From Chryseobacterium sp. 18061 (GTDB taxonomy: Bacteria > Pseudomonadota > Gammaproteobacteria > Enterobacterales > Enterobacteriaceae), in NCBI GenBank assembly GCA_902706205.1, contig CACSKA010000004.1, positions 310,001 to 374,000 of the forward strand: a stretch of DNA of 64,000 nt. Direction: 5' to 3'. This document shows, piece after piece, positions 9,349 through 17,710 of the stretch. The first letter of the stretch is position 1. Each line of letters starts with the position of its first letter. A program made the translations under genes and the position numbers. The notes beneath the pieces were generated by a model, which ran no database searches, was not told the DNA's origin, and was given only the letters and a program-made list of their open reading frames with translations.

Positions 9349-9396
9349 ACTCTCTCCCTGCTGCAAAGTTCCTGTGCAAAATCGCAGGGAGAGAGT
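9349..9396. terminator. Perfect 13-bp inverted repeat after ftsX
   Basis: ACTCTCTCCCTGC (9349-9361) pairs exactly with GCAGGGAGAGAGT (9384-9396) across a 22-base loop, 14 bases after the ftsX stop. No T-run follows, so it is more likely an mRNA-stabilising or pausing hairpin than a full terminator. The arm shares CTCTCCC with the window's repeat family. Confidence 0.6.
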
Positions 9397-9478
9397 CAAA
9401 ACCCATCTGCTTTCCCTGCCCGCAAACATTATCAACGTGATGTCACATTTTGTGCGTAATCTATTCACAGCGTTGCAT

Positions 9479-9509
9479 GGAACTTGTGGATAACATCACT
9501 GTCTGATTA
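9479..9509 (+). promoter_or_regulatory. rpoH promoter: sigma-E type, overlapping a DnaA box
   Basis: GGAACTT (9479-9485), a 17-base spacer and TCTGA (9503-9507) form a sigma-E promoter matching the heat-inducible P3 of E. coli rpoH. A perfect DnaA box, TGTGGATAA (9485-9493, i.e. TTATCCACA on the minus strand), begins in the last base of the -35, and a one-mismatch box CTATTCACA lies at 9461-9469. DnaA boxes regulating rpoH are known in E. coli. The other sigma-70 promoters of the region were not resolved by eye. Confidence 0.8.
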
Positions 9510-9604
9510 AAATGTGAATGTTAATCTCGCTGCTCGTAACAACTGGCCCGAAAGTTGCCTGATGGTGACGTACCACGGCCAGGACGTAAATTGAGAGGAC
9601 TTGA

Positions 9605-10459
9605 ATGACCAAAGATATGCAAACTTTAGCTTTAGCCCCTGTTGGCAACCTGGAATCCTATGTCCGGGCGGCAAACGCATGGCCGATGTTGACGGCTGAT
9701 GAAGAACGGGCACTGGCGGAAAAGCTGCATTACCAGGGCGATCTGGAAGCAGCGAAGACGCTGATCCTGTCTCACCTGCGCTTTGTTGTTCACGTTGCTC
9801 GTAATTATTCGGGCTACGGTCTGCCGCAGGCAGATTTGATTCAGGAAGGTAACATCGGCCTGATGAAAGCCGTGCGCCGTTTCAACCCAGAAGTGGGTGT
9901 GCGCCTGGTGTCTTTCGCCGTGCACTGGATCAAAGCTGAAATTCACGAATACGTGCTGCGTAACTGGCGTATCGTCAAAGTCGCGACCACCAAAGCGCAG
10001 CGTAAGCTGTTCTTCAACCTGCGTAAAGCCAAGCAGCGTCTGGGCTGGTTCAATCAGGATGAAGTCGAAATGGTTGCGCGCGAGCTGGGCGTTTCCAGCA
10101 AAGACGTGCGTGAAATGGAATCGCGAATGTCCGCGCAGGACATGGCCTTTGATATGTCATCTGATGACGATTCCGAAAGCCATTCCGTCGCACCGGTGCT
10201 CTACTTACAGGATAAAACGTCTAACTTTGCCGACGGCATTGAAGACGACAACTGGGAAGAGCAGGCCGCGAACAAACTGACTCACGCGATGGAAGGTCTG
10301 GACGAACGTAGTCAGGACATCATTCGCGCTCGCTGGCTGGACGAAGACAACAAGTCCACGCTGCAGGAACTGGCCGACCGCTATGGTGTGTCCGCCGAGC
10401 GTGTGCGTCAGCTTGAAAAGAACGCGATGAAAAAATTGCGTATGGCGATCGAAGCGTAA
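9605..10459 (+). CDS. rpoH: RNA polymerase heat-shock sigma factor RpoH (sigma-32)
   Basis: Alternative sigma factor that directs RNA polymerase to heat-shock promoters (chaperones, proteases). The 284 residues equal E. coli sigma-32. Region 2 ([20 protein letters not shown] through RRFNPEVG), the RpoH box around QRKLFFNLR, and the region 4 helix-turn-helix ([20 protein letters not shown]) are all recognisable. In E. coli its mRNA 5' region folds over the start codon as a thermosensor and the protein is degraded by FtsH; those controls are assumed, not shown. It is transcribed separately from ftsX, from the multi-promoter gap upstream. Confidence 0.99.
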   Translation: MTKDMQTLALAPVGNLESYVRAANAWPMLTADEERALAEKLHYQGDLEAAKTLILSHLRFVVHVARNYSGYGLPQADLIQEGNIGLMKAVRRFNPEVGVRLVSFAVHWIKAEIHEYVLRNWRIVKVATTKAQRKLFFNLRKAKQRLGWFNQDEVEMVARELGVSSKDVREMESRMSAQDMAFDMSSDDDSESHSVAPVLYLQDKTSNFADGIEDDNWEEQAANKLTHAMEGLDERSQDIIRARWLDEDNKSTLQELADRYGVSAERVRQLEKNAMKKLRMAIEA

Positions 10460-10472
10460 GCTGAGAGCCAAT

Positions 10473-10499
10473 GCCCGGTGGCGCTTACGCTTACCGGGC
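10473..10499. repeat. REP element downstream of rpoH
   Basis: An imperfect palindrome, GCCCGGTGGCGCTTACGCTT followed by ACCGGGC, is a classic REP-type sequence. It lies between the rpoH stop codon and the intrinsic terminator. Confidence 0.75.
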
Positions 10500-10529
10500 C
10501 TACACATTGCCATGACGTCCCGGCACAAG

Positions 10530-10566
10530 AAAGCCCGAAGGTTTAACCTGTCGGGCTTTTGTTTTT
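10530..10566 (+). terminator. Intrinsic terminator of rpoH, overlapping the 3' end of the convergent regulator gene
   Basis: AAAGCCCGA (10530-10538) pairs with TCGGGCTTT (10551-10559) across a 12-base loop and is followed by TGTTTTTT. The stop codon of the convergent MocR gene (10543-10545, minus strand) lies in the loop, so the hairpin's right arm and T-run are coding sequence on the other strand. Confidence 0.9.
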
Positions 10567-12024
10567 TATACACTCCATCAATACCTTAAAGGCTCCTTCC
10601 ATCTCTTCTTCGCGCATCGCCGCAAAACCCATTAATAATCCGCGCTGCGTCGCATGGTTCAGGTAATAGCGTGAAAGCGGTCGCACCAGGATACCTTTTT
10701 CATTTGCCGCGTTAGCCAGCGCCACGTCGTCACAATCGGCATCAAGTTTCAGCACCAGGTGCAGCCCGGCGTTGTCATTAAATTCGCTTAATGCCTCTTT
10801 GCCGAGATAATCGGTGATAAGCCCCGCCAGCCGCTGACGACGACGGGCGTACAGCAGGCGCATCCTACGGATATGCGCGGTGTAATGCCCTTCGCGAATA
10901 AACAGCGCCAGTGCTTCCTGGTCGAGCAAACGCCCGCTGCGGTAAAGCTCGGCATGCGCGGTGCGCAGCGACTGCGCCAACAGGCGAGGTAATACGACAT
11001 AGCCGAGGCGCATCCCCGGCCACATGGTCTTACTAAAGGTACCGATGTAAATCACCGGCGCATCTTCGACCAGCCCCTGTAGCGCCGGAATCGGCTGGCC
11101 CGAAAAGCGGAACTCGCTGTCGTAATCGTCTTCGACAATCCAGCTCCCGGTCTGTCGCGCTACCGCCAGCAAGCGCTGACGGCGTTCCAGGCTCATCACG
11201 CAGCCAAGTGGATACTGGTGCGACGGCGTGACAAAGATCAGGCGTGGCGGCGACTCTCCTGGTTCCGGCGGGTTCATGCCGCTGAGATCGACATTGACCG
11301 CCTGCAGATTCACCCCGCTCATCTGCAACACGTTGCGAATGCCCCAATAGGCGGGCTCCTCAATCCATGCGCTGTCGCCGGGGTTGCACAGCATACGTGA
11401 CACCAAATCAATCGCCTGGTGAATGCCTTCGGTTATCAGAATTTGATCCGGTGTGCAGCGCACTGAGCGCGCCACGCGTAAATATTCCATCAACGCCTGT
11501 TGCAACGCCAGACTGCCGCCGGATGGGCTGTAGGAAAGCTGCATCGCCTGCGGTTTGCGGCTGACGCGGGTGTGGATTTTACGCAGCAGCGCATGAGGGA
11601 ATTCGTTGACGTCAGGCACGCCGGGTAAAAACGCGCCCCACTGGCGAGGGCTGGCGCGGCTATGCGCCAACAGCGCCTGACCGCGTTCTGAAAAGCTCAC
11701 ACTTTGTGGCGAACTGGCGTGCTGTTCATCGCTGCCCGCAGCGAACAGCAGCGCGTCCGGCACGGTTTTCGCTACAAACGTGCCGCTACCGGAACGGGAC
11801 ACGATATAGCCCTCCGCCAGCAGCTGTTCGTACACGGTCAGCACCGTATTGCGCGACATGCGCAGCTGGCTCGCGAGATCGCGTGACGGCGGCAGACGGC
11901 TTTGCGGCGGCAGACTGTCGTCGAGGATCGACAGCCGTACGGCGTTATACAGCTTTTTGTGCAATTTATCGTCAGTTTGTTCATCCAGACGCAGTTGCAG
12001 GAGATCACACACTAAAGAACGCAA
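10543..12024 (-). CDS. MocR/PdxR-family transcriptional regulator (GntR HTH fused to aminotransferase-like domain)
   Basis: A 493-residue fusion. Residues 12-82 are a GntR-type winged helix (LPPSRDLASQLRMSRNTVLT), and about 125-485 are a fold-type-I aminotransferase domain with EDDYDSEFRFSG (298-309) and the PLP lysine K332 in GTFSKTMWPGMRLGY. In this family the second domain is an effector sensor, not normally an enzyme. It is divergent from a GABA-type aminotransferase with 116 bases between the starts, the same layout as B. subtilis gabR/gabT, so I infer it activates that gene in response to the aminotransferase substrate plus PLP. E. coli K-12 lacks this pair between rpoH and livJ. Its 3' end runs into the rpoH terminator. 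Confidence 0.9.
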   Translation of the reverse strand: MRSLVCDLLQLRLDEQTDDKLHKKLYNAVRLSILDDSLPPQSRLPPSRDLASQLRMSRNTVLTVYEQLLAEGYIVSRSGSGTFVAKTVPDALLFAAGSDEQHASSPQSVSFSERGQALLAHSRASPRQWGAFLPGVPDVNEFPHALLRKIHTRVSRKPQAMQLSYSPSGGSLALQQALMEYLRVARSVRCTPDQILITEGIHQAIDLVSRMLCNPGDSAWIEEPAYWGIRNVLQMSGVNLQAVNVDLSGMNPPEPGESPPRLIFVTPSHQYPLGCVMSLERRQRLLAVARQTGSWIVEDDYDSEFRFSGQPIPALQGLVEDAPVIYIGTFSKTMWPGMRLGYVVLPRLLAQSLRTAHAELYRSGRLLDQEALALFIREGHYTAHIRRMRLLYARRRQRLAGLITDYLGKEALSEFNDNAGLHLVLKLDADCDDVALANAANEKGILVRPLSRYYLNHATQRGLLMGFAAMREEEMEGAFKVLMECIKNKSPTG

Positions 12025-12140
12025 TTGGATCCCTCAATTATTCAAAACTGGTACTCGATTATAGGACCGCTTAGAGAGTAAAACACTTATATTGTTTCAA
12101 AGTTGTTAACACTAATTAAGTCTGAGATGGGGTAAGGTCG
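12025..12140. promoter_or_regulatory. Divergent promoter region of the MocR regulator and aminotransferase genes
   Basis: A 116-base AT-rich gap between two divergent starts. It must carry both promoters and, by analogy with GabR-type systems, the regulator's binding sites. I could not pick out convincing direct repeats by eye. The GGGGTAAGG upstream of 12141 is the aminotransferase ribosome-binding site. Confidence 0.5.
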
Positions 12141-13406
12141 ATGAAGAACAATGAACTGAATCAGCGCCGTTTGCAGGCGACACCACGCGGCATTGGCGTC
12201 ATGTGCGGTTTCTACGCTGAGAAGGCTGAAAACGCTACGCTGTGGGATGTGGAAGGTAATGAAGTGATTGATTTCGCTGCAGGTATTGCGGTGCTGAATA
12301 CTGGGCATCGTCACCCTTCCATCGTCGCAGCGATTGAAAAGCAGTTGCAGGCGTTTACCCACACTGCGTACCAGATTGTCCCTTACGAAAGCTACGTTTC
12401 ACTGGCCGAACGCATTAACGAGCGCGTACCGGTGAACGGCCCGGCGAAAACCGCATTCTTCTCGACCGGTGCGGAAGCGGTCGAAAACGCGGTGAAAATC
12501 GCCCGCGCTTACACCAAACGCCCTGGCCTGATTACCTTCGGCGGCGGTTTTCACGGCCGTACTTTCATGACCATGGCGCTGACCGGCAAAGTGGCGCCGT
12601 ATAAAATCGGCTTCGGTCCGTTCCCAGGTTCCGTTTACCACGGCCAGTATCCGAGTGAAGCGCAGGGCGTCAGCACTGCAGACGCGCTGAAAAGCCTCGA
12701 TCGTATTTTCAAAGCGGATATCGCTCCGGATCAGGTGGCGGCAATTATTCTCGAGCCGGTGCAGGGTGAAGGTGGTTTCAACGTCGCGCCGGCCGATTTT
12801 ATGCAGGGCCTGCGTAAACTGTGCGACACCCACGGCATTCTGCTGATTGCTGATGAAGTGCAGACCGGTTTTGCCCGTACCGGCAAACTGTTTGCGATGG
12901 AGCATTACGACGTGAAGCCTGACCTGATGACCATGGCGAAAAGTCTGGCCGGCGGGATGCCGCTCTCTGCGGTGGCGGGTCGTGCCGACGTAATGGATGC
13001 ACCAGCGCCAGGCGGTCTCGGCGGCACTTACGCCGGTAACCCGTTGGCCGTCGCAGCGGCGCACGCGGTGCTGGATATCATCGACGAAGAGAAGCTCTGC
13101 GCCCGTGCGGCTGAGCTGGGTCATCATCTGGTTGAAGTGCTGAATAACGCCAAAGCCAGCTGTCCTCACATCGTGGATGTGCGTGCGCAAGGTTCGATGG
13201 TTGCCGTTGAATTTAACGATCCGCAGACCGGCGCACCCTCGCCTGAATTCACCAAACAGGTGCAGGATAAGGCGATGAAAGAAGGCCTGTTGCTGCTGAG
13301 CTGTGGCGTCTACGGCAACGTGATTCGTTTCCTTTACCCTCTCACCATCCCTGAAGCCCAGTTCCGTAAGGCGCTGGAGATTATTCGACACTCCCTCAGC
13401 CACTAA
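12141..13406 (+). CDS. gabT: Class III aminotransferase, 4-aminobutyrate (GABA) type (GabT/PuuE-like)
   Basis: PLP enzyme predicted to move the amino group of 4-aminobutyrate to 2-oxoglutarate, giving succinate semialdehyde and glutamate. The 421 residues fit the family. Visible: STGAEAVENAVKIAR (108-122) for the PLP phosphate, FHGRT, EPVQGEGGF, the cofactor aspartate D238 in LIADEVQTGF, and the Schiff-base lysine K267 in MAKSLAGG. By memory it is nearer to E. coli PuuE than to E. coli GabT in its N-terminal and C-terminal segments, so the symbol denotes activity class rather than strict orthology. It is expressed alone, with a strong terminator after it, and is probably controlled by the divergent MocR protein. 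Substrate is inferred from family. Confidence 0.9.
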   Translation: MKNNELNQRRLQATPRGIGVMCGFYAEKAENATLWDVEGNEVIDFAAGIAVLNTGHRHPSIVAAIEKQLQAFTHTAYQIVPYESYVSLAERINERVPVNGPAKTAFFSTGAEAVENAVKIARAYTKRPGLITFGGGFHGRTFMTMALTGKVAPYKIGFGPFPGSVYHGQYPSEAQGVSTADALKSLDRIFKADIAPDQVAAIILEPVQGEGGFNVAPADFMQGLRKLCDTHGILLIADEVQTGFARTGKLFAMEHYDVKPDLMTMAKSLAGGMPLSAVAGRADVMDAPAPGGLGGTYAGNPLAVAAAHAVLDIIDEEKLCARAAELGHHLVEVLNNAKASCPHIVDVRAQGSMVAVEFNDPQTGAPSPEFTKQVQDKAMKEGLLLLSCGVYGNVIRFLYPLTIPEAQFRKALEIIRHSLSH

Positions 13407-13412
13407 TGGCTC

Positions 13413-13438
13413 GCCGCTCTTCGGAGCGGCTTTTTTTT
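13413..13438 (+). terminator. Intrinsic terminator of the aminotransferase gene
   Basis: GCCGCTC (13413-13419), loop TTCG, GAGCGGC (13424-13430), then eight T residues. The UUCG tetraloop and T-run make this a textbook terminator. Confidence 0.96.
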
Positions 13439-13502
13439 GTCACGTTTCTGTTACATAACCCTCAAAATTATCGTTCCAATTGCTAAAAAATCGGGTATGT
13501 TT

Positions 13503-13517
13503 TAGCAGAGTATGCTG
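13503..13517 (+). promoter_or_regulatory. Candidate Lrp-binding site upstream of livJ
   Basis: TAGCAGAGTATGCTG agrees with the 15-base Lrp consensus YAGHAWATTWTDCTR at 13 of 15 positions and lies about 95 bases before the livJ start. Lrp is known to repress livJ in response to leucine in E. coli. Site by inspection only. Confidence 0.5.
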
Positions 13518-13556
13518 CAAAAGCGCGGGCGGCAGACCTAAAATAGATATAAAGCG

Positions 13557-13597
13557 CTACATAACAACATCAAAACAAATACAATCACCATCACAAT
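13557..13597 (+). promoter_or_regulatory. C/A-rich livJ leader, possible GcvB small-RNA target
   Basis: From 13557 to 13597 the leader consists almost wholly of A and C (for example ACATCAAAACAAATACAATC), ending before the ribosome-binding site GGGGAATCTCAGG. Such C/A-rich leaders are the sites where GcvB represses amino-acid binding-protein mRNAs, including livJ and livK, in Salmonella. gcvB is not in this window. Confidence 0.5.
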
Positions 13598-13610
13598 GGG
13601 GAATCTCAGG

Positions 13611-14714
13611 ATGAAAATGAAGGGCAAAGCGTTACTGGCAGGATGTATCGCGCTGGCGATGAGTCACATGGCGATGGCCGACGATATTAAAATTGCAGTC
13701 GTGGGAGCAATGTCCGGTCCGGTAGCGCAGTATGGCGATCAGGAGTTCACGGGTGCTGAACAGGCTGTCGCTGACATTAATGCCAAGGGTGGCATCAAAG
13801 GCAACAAACTCGAAATCGTAAAATATGACGATGCCTGCGACCCGAAACAGGCCGTGGCCGTGGCGAACAAAGTCGTGAACGATGGCATCAAATACGTTAT
13901 CGGTCACCTGTGCTCCTCTTCCACTCAGCCAGCGTCTGACATTTACGAAGACGAAGGTATTCTGATGATCACCCCAGCGGCGACGGCACCTGAGCTGACT
14001 GCGCGTGGTTACAATCTGATCATGCGTACCACCGGTCTGGACTCTGACCAGGGCCCAACTGCCGCGAAATATATCCTCAATACCGTGAAGCCGAAACGCA
14101 TTGCGATTGTGCATGACAAGCAGCAGTACGGTGAAGGTCTGGCGCGTGCCGTGCAGGATTCCCTGAAAAAAGGGAATGCCAACGTCGTGTTCTTCGACGG
14201 GATCACCGCCGGTGAGAAAGACTTCTCTACGCTGGTTGCGCGTCTGAAGAAAGAGAATATCGACTTCGTTTACTACGGTGGTTACCACCCGGAAATGGGT
14301 CAGATCCTGCGCCAGGCGCGTGCAGCCGGTCTGAAAACCCAGTTCATGGGGCCAGAAGGCGTGGCCAACGTGTCACTGTCTAACATTGCCGGTGATTCTG
14401 CGGAAGGCCTGCTGGTCACCAAGCCGAAGAACTACGATCAGGTTCCGGCGAACAAACCGGTTGTAGACGCTATCAAGGCGAAGAAACAGGATCCGAGTGG
14501 GGCGTTCGTGTGGACGACTTACGCTGCGATCCAGTCACTGACTGCTGGCCTGAACCAGAGCGACGACCCGGCGAAGATTGCTGAATGGCTGAAAGCCAAC
14601 AGCGTCGACACCGTCATGGGCCCACTGACCTGGGATAAGAAAGGCGACCTGAAAGGCTTTGAGTTCGGCGTGTTCACATGGCATGCCAACGGCACCGCCA
14701 CTGACGCGAAATAA
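13611..14714 (+). CDS. livJ: Leucine/isoleucine/valine-binding periplasmic protein LivJ
   Basis: Periplasmic substrate-binding protein of the LIV-I branched-chain amino-acid ABC importer; it delivers Leu, Ile and Val to LivHMGF. I chose the ATG at 13611, giving 367 residues as in E. coli; the frame is open to 13596 but the GGGGAATCTCAGG ribosome-binding site sits between. A signal peptide (about 23 residues, cleavage after AMA) is followed by the mature [20 protein letters not shown]. Conserved [17 protein letters not shown] lies in the binding cleft region. The assignment as LivJ rather than LivK rests on [14 protein letters not shown] and the C-terminal NGTATDAK. It forms its own unit with its own terminator. 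Confidence 0.97.
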   Translation: MKMKGKALLAGCIALAMSHMAMADDIKIAVVGAMSGPVAQYGDQEFTGAEQAVADINAKGGIKGNKLEIVKYDDACDPKQAVAVANKVVNDGIKYVIGHLCSSSTQPASDIYEDEGILMITPAATAPELTARGYNLIMRTTGLDSDQGPTAAKYILNTVKPKRIAIVHDKQQYGEGLARAVQDSLKKGNANVVFFDGITAGEKDFSTLVARLKKENIDFVYYGGYHPEMGQILRQARAAGLKTQFMGPEGVANVSLSNIAGDSAEGLLVTKPKNYDQVPANKPVVDAIKAKKQDPSGAFVWTTYAAIQSLTAGLNQSDDPAKIAEWLKANSVDTVMGPLTWDKKGDLKGFEFGVFTWHANGTATDAK

Positions 14715-14720
14715 ACAGCA

Positions 14721-14745
14721 AACGGCAACCTCAGGTTGCCGTTTT
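14721..14745 (+). terminator. Intrinsic terminator of livJ
   Basis: AACGGCAACC (14721-14730), loop TCA, GGTTGCCGTT (14733-14742), then TT. The stem is a perfect 10 bp. A short CTCTCTCTGTGGGAGAG palindrome, a fragment of the window's repeat family, follows at about 14758-14774. Confidence 0.9.
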
Positions 14746-14809
14746 AGTGTTTGCACCCTCTCTCTGTGGGAGAGGGCATCAGGTTGAACGTAACCACCAC
14801 CCGGTTTTT

Positions 14810-15193
14810 TTAACGTTTTTCCCAGCCACCATGCTGTGCAGTAAACCCCAGCGCCTGCATAAATGCCGCCATCACGCCTCTGTCTTCCACACCGACATCC
14901 GCCATCCACCAACTGTCGATGCCAGGATTCTCGCACAGTACTTCTTCCAGCAGATATTTCCCTACGCCGCGGCGACGGGTGACTTCGCGTATCCGCATGG
15001 AATCCAGCGCGCCCTGCGTGCCTTGTAGCGTCACGCGTACCGCCCCAAGCAGACGCTCATTAAACCGCGCCGCATAGATCCGATGCTGATCGTCCATCTG
15101 CAAAGATGATGAACTGTATTCCGGCCAGATCTTGCCGAGATCAACGTGGTCTTGCTCGCTGAGCGTGGTCAGCCTGATTACTGTCAGTTTCAT
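14810..15193 (-). CDS. panM: PanD maturation/regulatory acetyltransferase-fold protein PanM (PanZ)
   Basis: Acetyl-CoA-binding GNAT-fold protein that triggers self-cleavage of aspartate decarboxylase (PanD) and then, with acetyl-CoA, limits its activity, thereby setting beta-alanine and coenzyme A synthesis. The 127 residues equal E. coli PanM (YhhK). The GNAT motif A segment REVTRRRGVGKYLLEEVL and the C-terminal FMQALGFTAQHGGWEK are visible. It sits on the opposite strand between livJ and livK, as in E. coli, with no evident functional tie to them. Confidence 0.96.
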   Translation of the reverse strand: MKLTVIRLTTLSEQDHVDLGKIWPEYSSSSLQMDDQHRIYAARFNERLLGAVRVTLQGTQGALDSMRIREVTRRRGVGKYLLEEVLCENPGIDSWWMADVGVEDRGVMAAFMQALGFTAQHGGWEKR

Positions 15194-15615
15194 GTGAAGC
15201 CACCTCTAAAAAAATAATACCCAGAGTTTATCGAATTTCTCGATTCGCCGATTTCTATTTTTACAATGACGTCCAGCGGATTCGTTTTCTCCTGATCGTT
15301 AGAAGCAGCGTAATGCGTTATGGATCGAAAAATAAGCAGAATTTTAACCTGACAGGTAGTGATTTATTCCGCTCTTTGTATCCTTATTTTATGCTGAAAA
15401 CCGCGCTTTTTTTTGTTTAACTCTGGTTAAATACAGAATATTATCTTTGCTTAATCGACTGAAAAATAGAGATTTTAGTCTGGTTTTTGGCAAATAGCAT
15501 CGCTAAACCATTAAAGAGACTGGTAAAAGTAGCGTTGTGCATTAAAAGCACAGAATGCTTTTTAACCAAATAAATACAAAATATAAACAAACGACATCAC
15601 GAATGGGGATTGAAG
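15194..15615 (+). promoter_or_regulatory. livK promoter and leader region (422 bp, no gene)
   Basis: An AT-rich gap with no credible reading frame, holding the panM promoter (left end) and the livK promoter and leader. Near its right end AAAAGCA (15544-15550), CAGAA and TGCTTTTT (15556-15563) form a short terminator-like hairpin, which could attenuate livK. The last 40 bases before the ribosome-binding site are A/C-rich (AACCAAATAAATACAAAATA onward), like the livJ leader and consistent with GcvB control. Lrp regulation is known for livK in E. coli, but I found no clear site. Confidence 0.55.
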
Positions 15616-16725
15616 ATGAAACGGAATGCGAAAACATTGATTGCGGGAATGATTGCCCTGGCCATGTCGCAGTCAGCAATGGCAAAAGACATTAAGGTCG
15701 CCGTGATTGGTGCGATGTCTGGCCCGGTTGCACAGTGGGGCGACATGGAGTTCAACGGCGCGCGTCAGGCAATTAAAGACATCAATGACAAGGGCGGCAT
15801 CAAAGGCGACAAACTGGTTGCCGTGGAATATGACGACGCCTGCGATCCGAAACAGGCCGTGGCTGTGGCCAACAAAGTGGTCAACGACGGCATTAAATAT
15901 GTTATCGGTCACCTCTGTTCTTCTTCTACTCAGCCTGCGTCTGACATTTACGAAGACGAAGGCATTCTGATGATTACCCCAGGTGCAACCAACCCGGAAC
16001 TGACGCAGCGCGGTTATCAGTACATCATGCGCACCGCAGGTCTCGATTCCTCTCAGGGGCCAACCGCCGCGAAATATATTCTGGATAACGTGAAGCCTAA
16101 GCGCATTGCCATCATCCATGATAAACAGCAGTACGGCGAAGGGCTGGCGCGTTCCGTACAGGACAGCCTGAAGAAAGGCGGGGCAGACGTGGTGTTCTTC
16201 GACGGCATCACCGCAGGCGAAAAAGACTTCTCCGCGCTGGTGGCTCGTCTGCAAAAAGAAAACATCGACTTCGTTTACTACGGCGGTTACTACCCGGAAA
16301 TGGGGCAGATCCTGCGCCAGGCGCGTTCCGTTGGACTGAAAACGCAGTTCATGGGTCCGGAAGGCGTGGGTAACTCTTCTCTGTCGAACATCGCGGGTGC
16401 CGCGGGCGAAGGGATGCTAGTGACGATGCCGAAACGCTATGATCAGGATCCGGCAAATAAAAGTATCGTTGACGCGCTGAAAGCCGAGAAGAAAGATCCG
16501 AGCGGCCCGTACGTGTGGATCACTTATGCCGCCGTCCAGTCTCTGGTGACCGCTATGGACCGCACCGGCAGCGAAGATCCGCTGGCACTGATTAAAGATT
16601 TAAAAGCTCACGGCGCGAAAACCGTGATTGGGCCGCTGAACTGGGATGAGAAAGGCGATCTGAAGGGATTTGAGTTTGGTGTCTTCCAGTGGCATGCGGA
16701 TGGTTCGTCCACCGTCGCTAAATAA
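15616..16725 (+). CDS. livK: Leucine-specific periplasmic binding protein LivK
   Basis: Second periplasmic receptor of the branched-chain importer, in E. coli specific for leucine (LS system). The frame opens at a TTG (15610), but the family start MKRNAKT corresponds to the ATG at 15616, giving 369 residues as in E. coli. A 23-residue signal peptide ends SAMA before [13 protein letters not shown]. It is a close paralogue of LivJ (shared [17 protein letters not shown] and ITAGEKDFS) but has the LivK-type [12 protein letters not shown] and the C-terminal [11 protein letters not shown]. It is first in livK-livHMGF, and a hairpin after it may favour livK expression over the membrane genes. Confidence 0.97.
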   Translation: MKRNAKTLIAGMIALAMSQSAMAKDIKVAVIGAMSGPVAQWGDMEFNGARQAIKDINDKGGIKGDKLVAVEYDDACDPKQAVAVANKVVNDGIKYVIGHLCSSSTQPASDIYEDEGILMITPGATNPELTQRGYQYIMRTAGLDSSQGPTAAKYILDNVKPKRIAIIHDKQQYGEGLARSVQDSLKKGGADVVFFDGITAGEKDFSALVARLQKENIDFVYYGGYYPEMGQILRQARSVGLKTQFMGPEGVGNSSLSNIAGAAGEGMLVTMPKRYDQDPANKSIVDALKAEKKDPSGPYVWITYAAVQSLVTAMDRTGSEDPLALIKDLKAHGAKTVIGPLNWDEKGDLKGFEFGVFQWHADGSSTVAK

Positions 16726-16742
16726 TAAGACAAATTTCCCTG

Positions 16743-16765
16743 CCGCCCGTACACCTGCCGGGCGG
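16743..16765 (+). terminator. Hairpin between livK and livH
   Basis: CCGCCCG (16743-16749) pairs with CGGGCGG (16759-16765) across nine bases, with TTATAAAAA but no T-run after it. It is probably a 3'-end stabiliser or partial terminator that keeps binding-protein mRNA more abundant than that of the membrane subunits. Confidence 0.65.
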
Positions 16766-16783
16766 TTATAAAAAGGTTACCTT

Positions 16784-17710
16784 ATGTCAGAGCAGTTCCT
16801 CTATTTCCTGCAGCAGATGTTTAACGGCGTCACGCTGGGAAGCACCTATGCACTGATCGCCATCGGTTACACCATGGTGTATGGCATCATCGGGATGATC
16901 AACTTCGCCCACGGCGAGGTGTACATGATCGGCAGCTATGTGTCGTTCATGATCATCGCTGCGCTGATGATGATGGGTATCGACACCGGCTGGCTGCTGG
17001 TGGGCGCCGGATTCGTCGGGGCGATTATCATCGCCAGCGCCTACGGTTGGAGCATTGAACGTGTGGCGTATCGACCGGTTCGCAGCTCTAAACGTCTGAT
17101 TGCTCTGATCTCCGCCATCGGGATGTCCATTTTCCTGCAAAACTACGTCAGCCTGACGGAAGGCTCGCGCGACATCGCGTTGCCAAGCCTGTTTAACGGC
17201 CAGTGGATTATCGGCAGCAGCGAAAACTTCGCCGCCAGTATCACCACTATGCAGCTCGTTATCTGGATTGTGACCTTTGTGGCGATGCTGGCTCTGACGG
17301 TGTTTATCCGCTATTCCCGCATGGGCCGCGCCTGCCGCGCCTGCGCAGAAGACCTGAAAATGGCGAGCCTGCTCGGCATCAACACTGACCGCGTTATTGC
17401 CCTGACGTTCGTTATCGGCGCAGCGATGGCGGCGGTGGCGGGCGTTCTGCTCGGTCAGTTCTACGGCGTAATTAACCCGTACATCGGCTTTATGGCTGGG
17501 ATGAAGGCCTTTACGGCTGCGGTTCTCGGTGGGATTGGCAGTATTCCAGGAGCAATGATCGGCGGCCTGATTCTGGGCGTAGCCGAAGCACTGTCCTCCG
17601 CTTACCTGAGTACCGAATACAAAGACGTGGTGTCTTTCGCGCTGCTGATAGTCGTACTGCTGGTGATGCCGACCGGGATCCTGGGTCGTCCGGAGGTAGA
17701 AAAAGTATGA
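16784..17710 (+). CDS. livH: Branched-chain amino-acid ABC transporter permease LivH
   Basis: One of two inner-membrane permeases of the LIV-I/LS importer. The 308 residues match E. coli LivH. The N-terminus ([20 protein letters not shown]) and the family motif [14 protein letters not shown] are present, with about eight membrane helices and an EAA-like loop near [13 protein letters not shown] that contacts the ATPases. Its stop overlaps the livM start (ATGA), so the two are translationally coupled. It works with LivM, LivG and LivF and accepts substrate from LivJ or LivK. Confidence 0.98.
   Translation: MSEQFLYFLQQMFNGVTLGSTYALIAIGYTMVYGIIGMINFAHGEVYMIGSYVSFMIIAALMMMGIDTGWLLVGAGFVGAIIIASAYGWSIERVAYRPVRSSKRLIALISAIGMSIFLQNYVSLTEGSRDIALPSLFNGQWIIGSSENFAASITTMQLVIWIVTFVAMLALTVFIRYSRMGRACRACAEDLKMASLLGINTDRVIALTFVIGAAMAAVAGVLLGQFYGVINPYIGFMAGMKAFTAAVLGGIGSIPGAMIGGLILGVAEALSSAYLSTEYKDVVSFALLIVVLLVMPTGILGRPEVEKV

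Noticed and set aside
12399..13403. 334-codon frame opposite the aminotransferase gene
   Set aside because: Codon-bias shadow of a well-supported class III aminotransferase; composition is His/Arg-rich with no recognisable domain.
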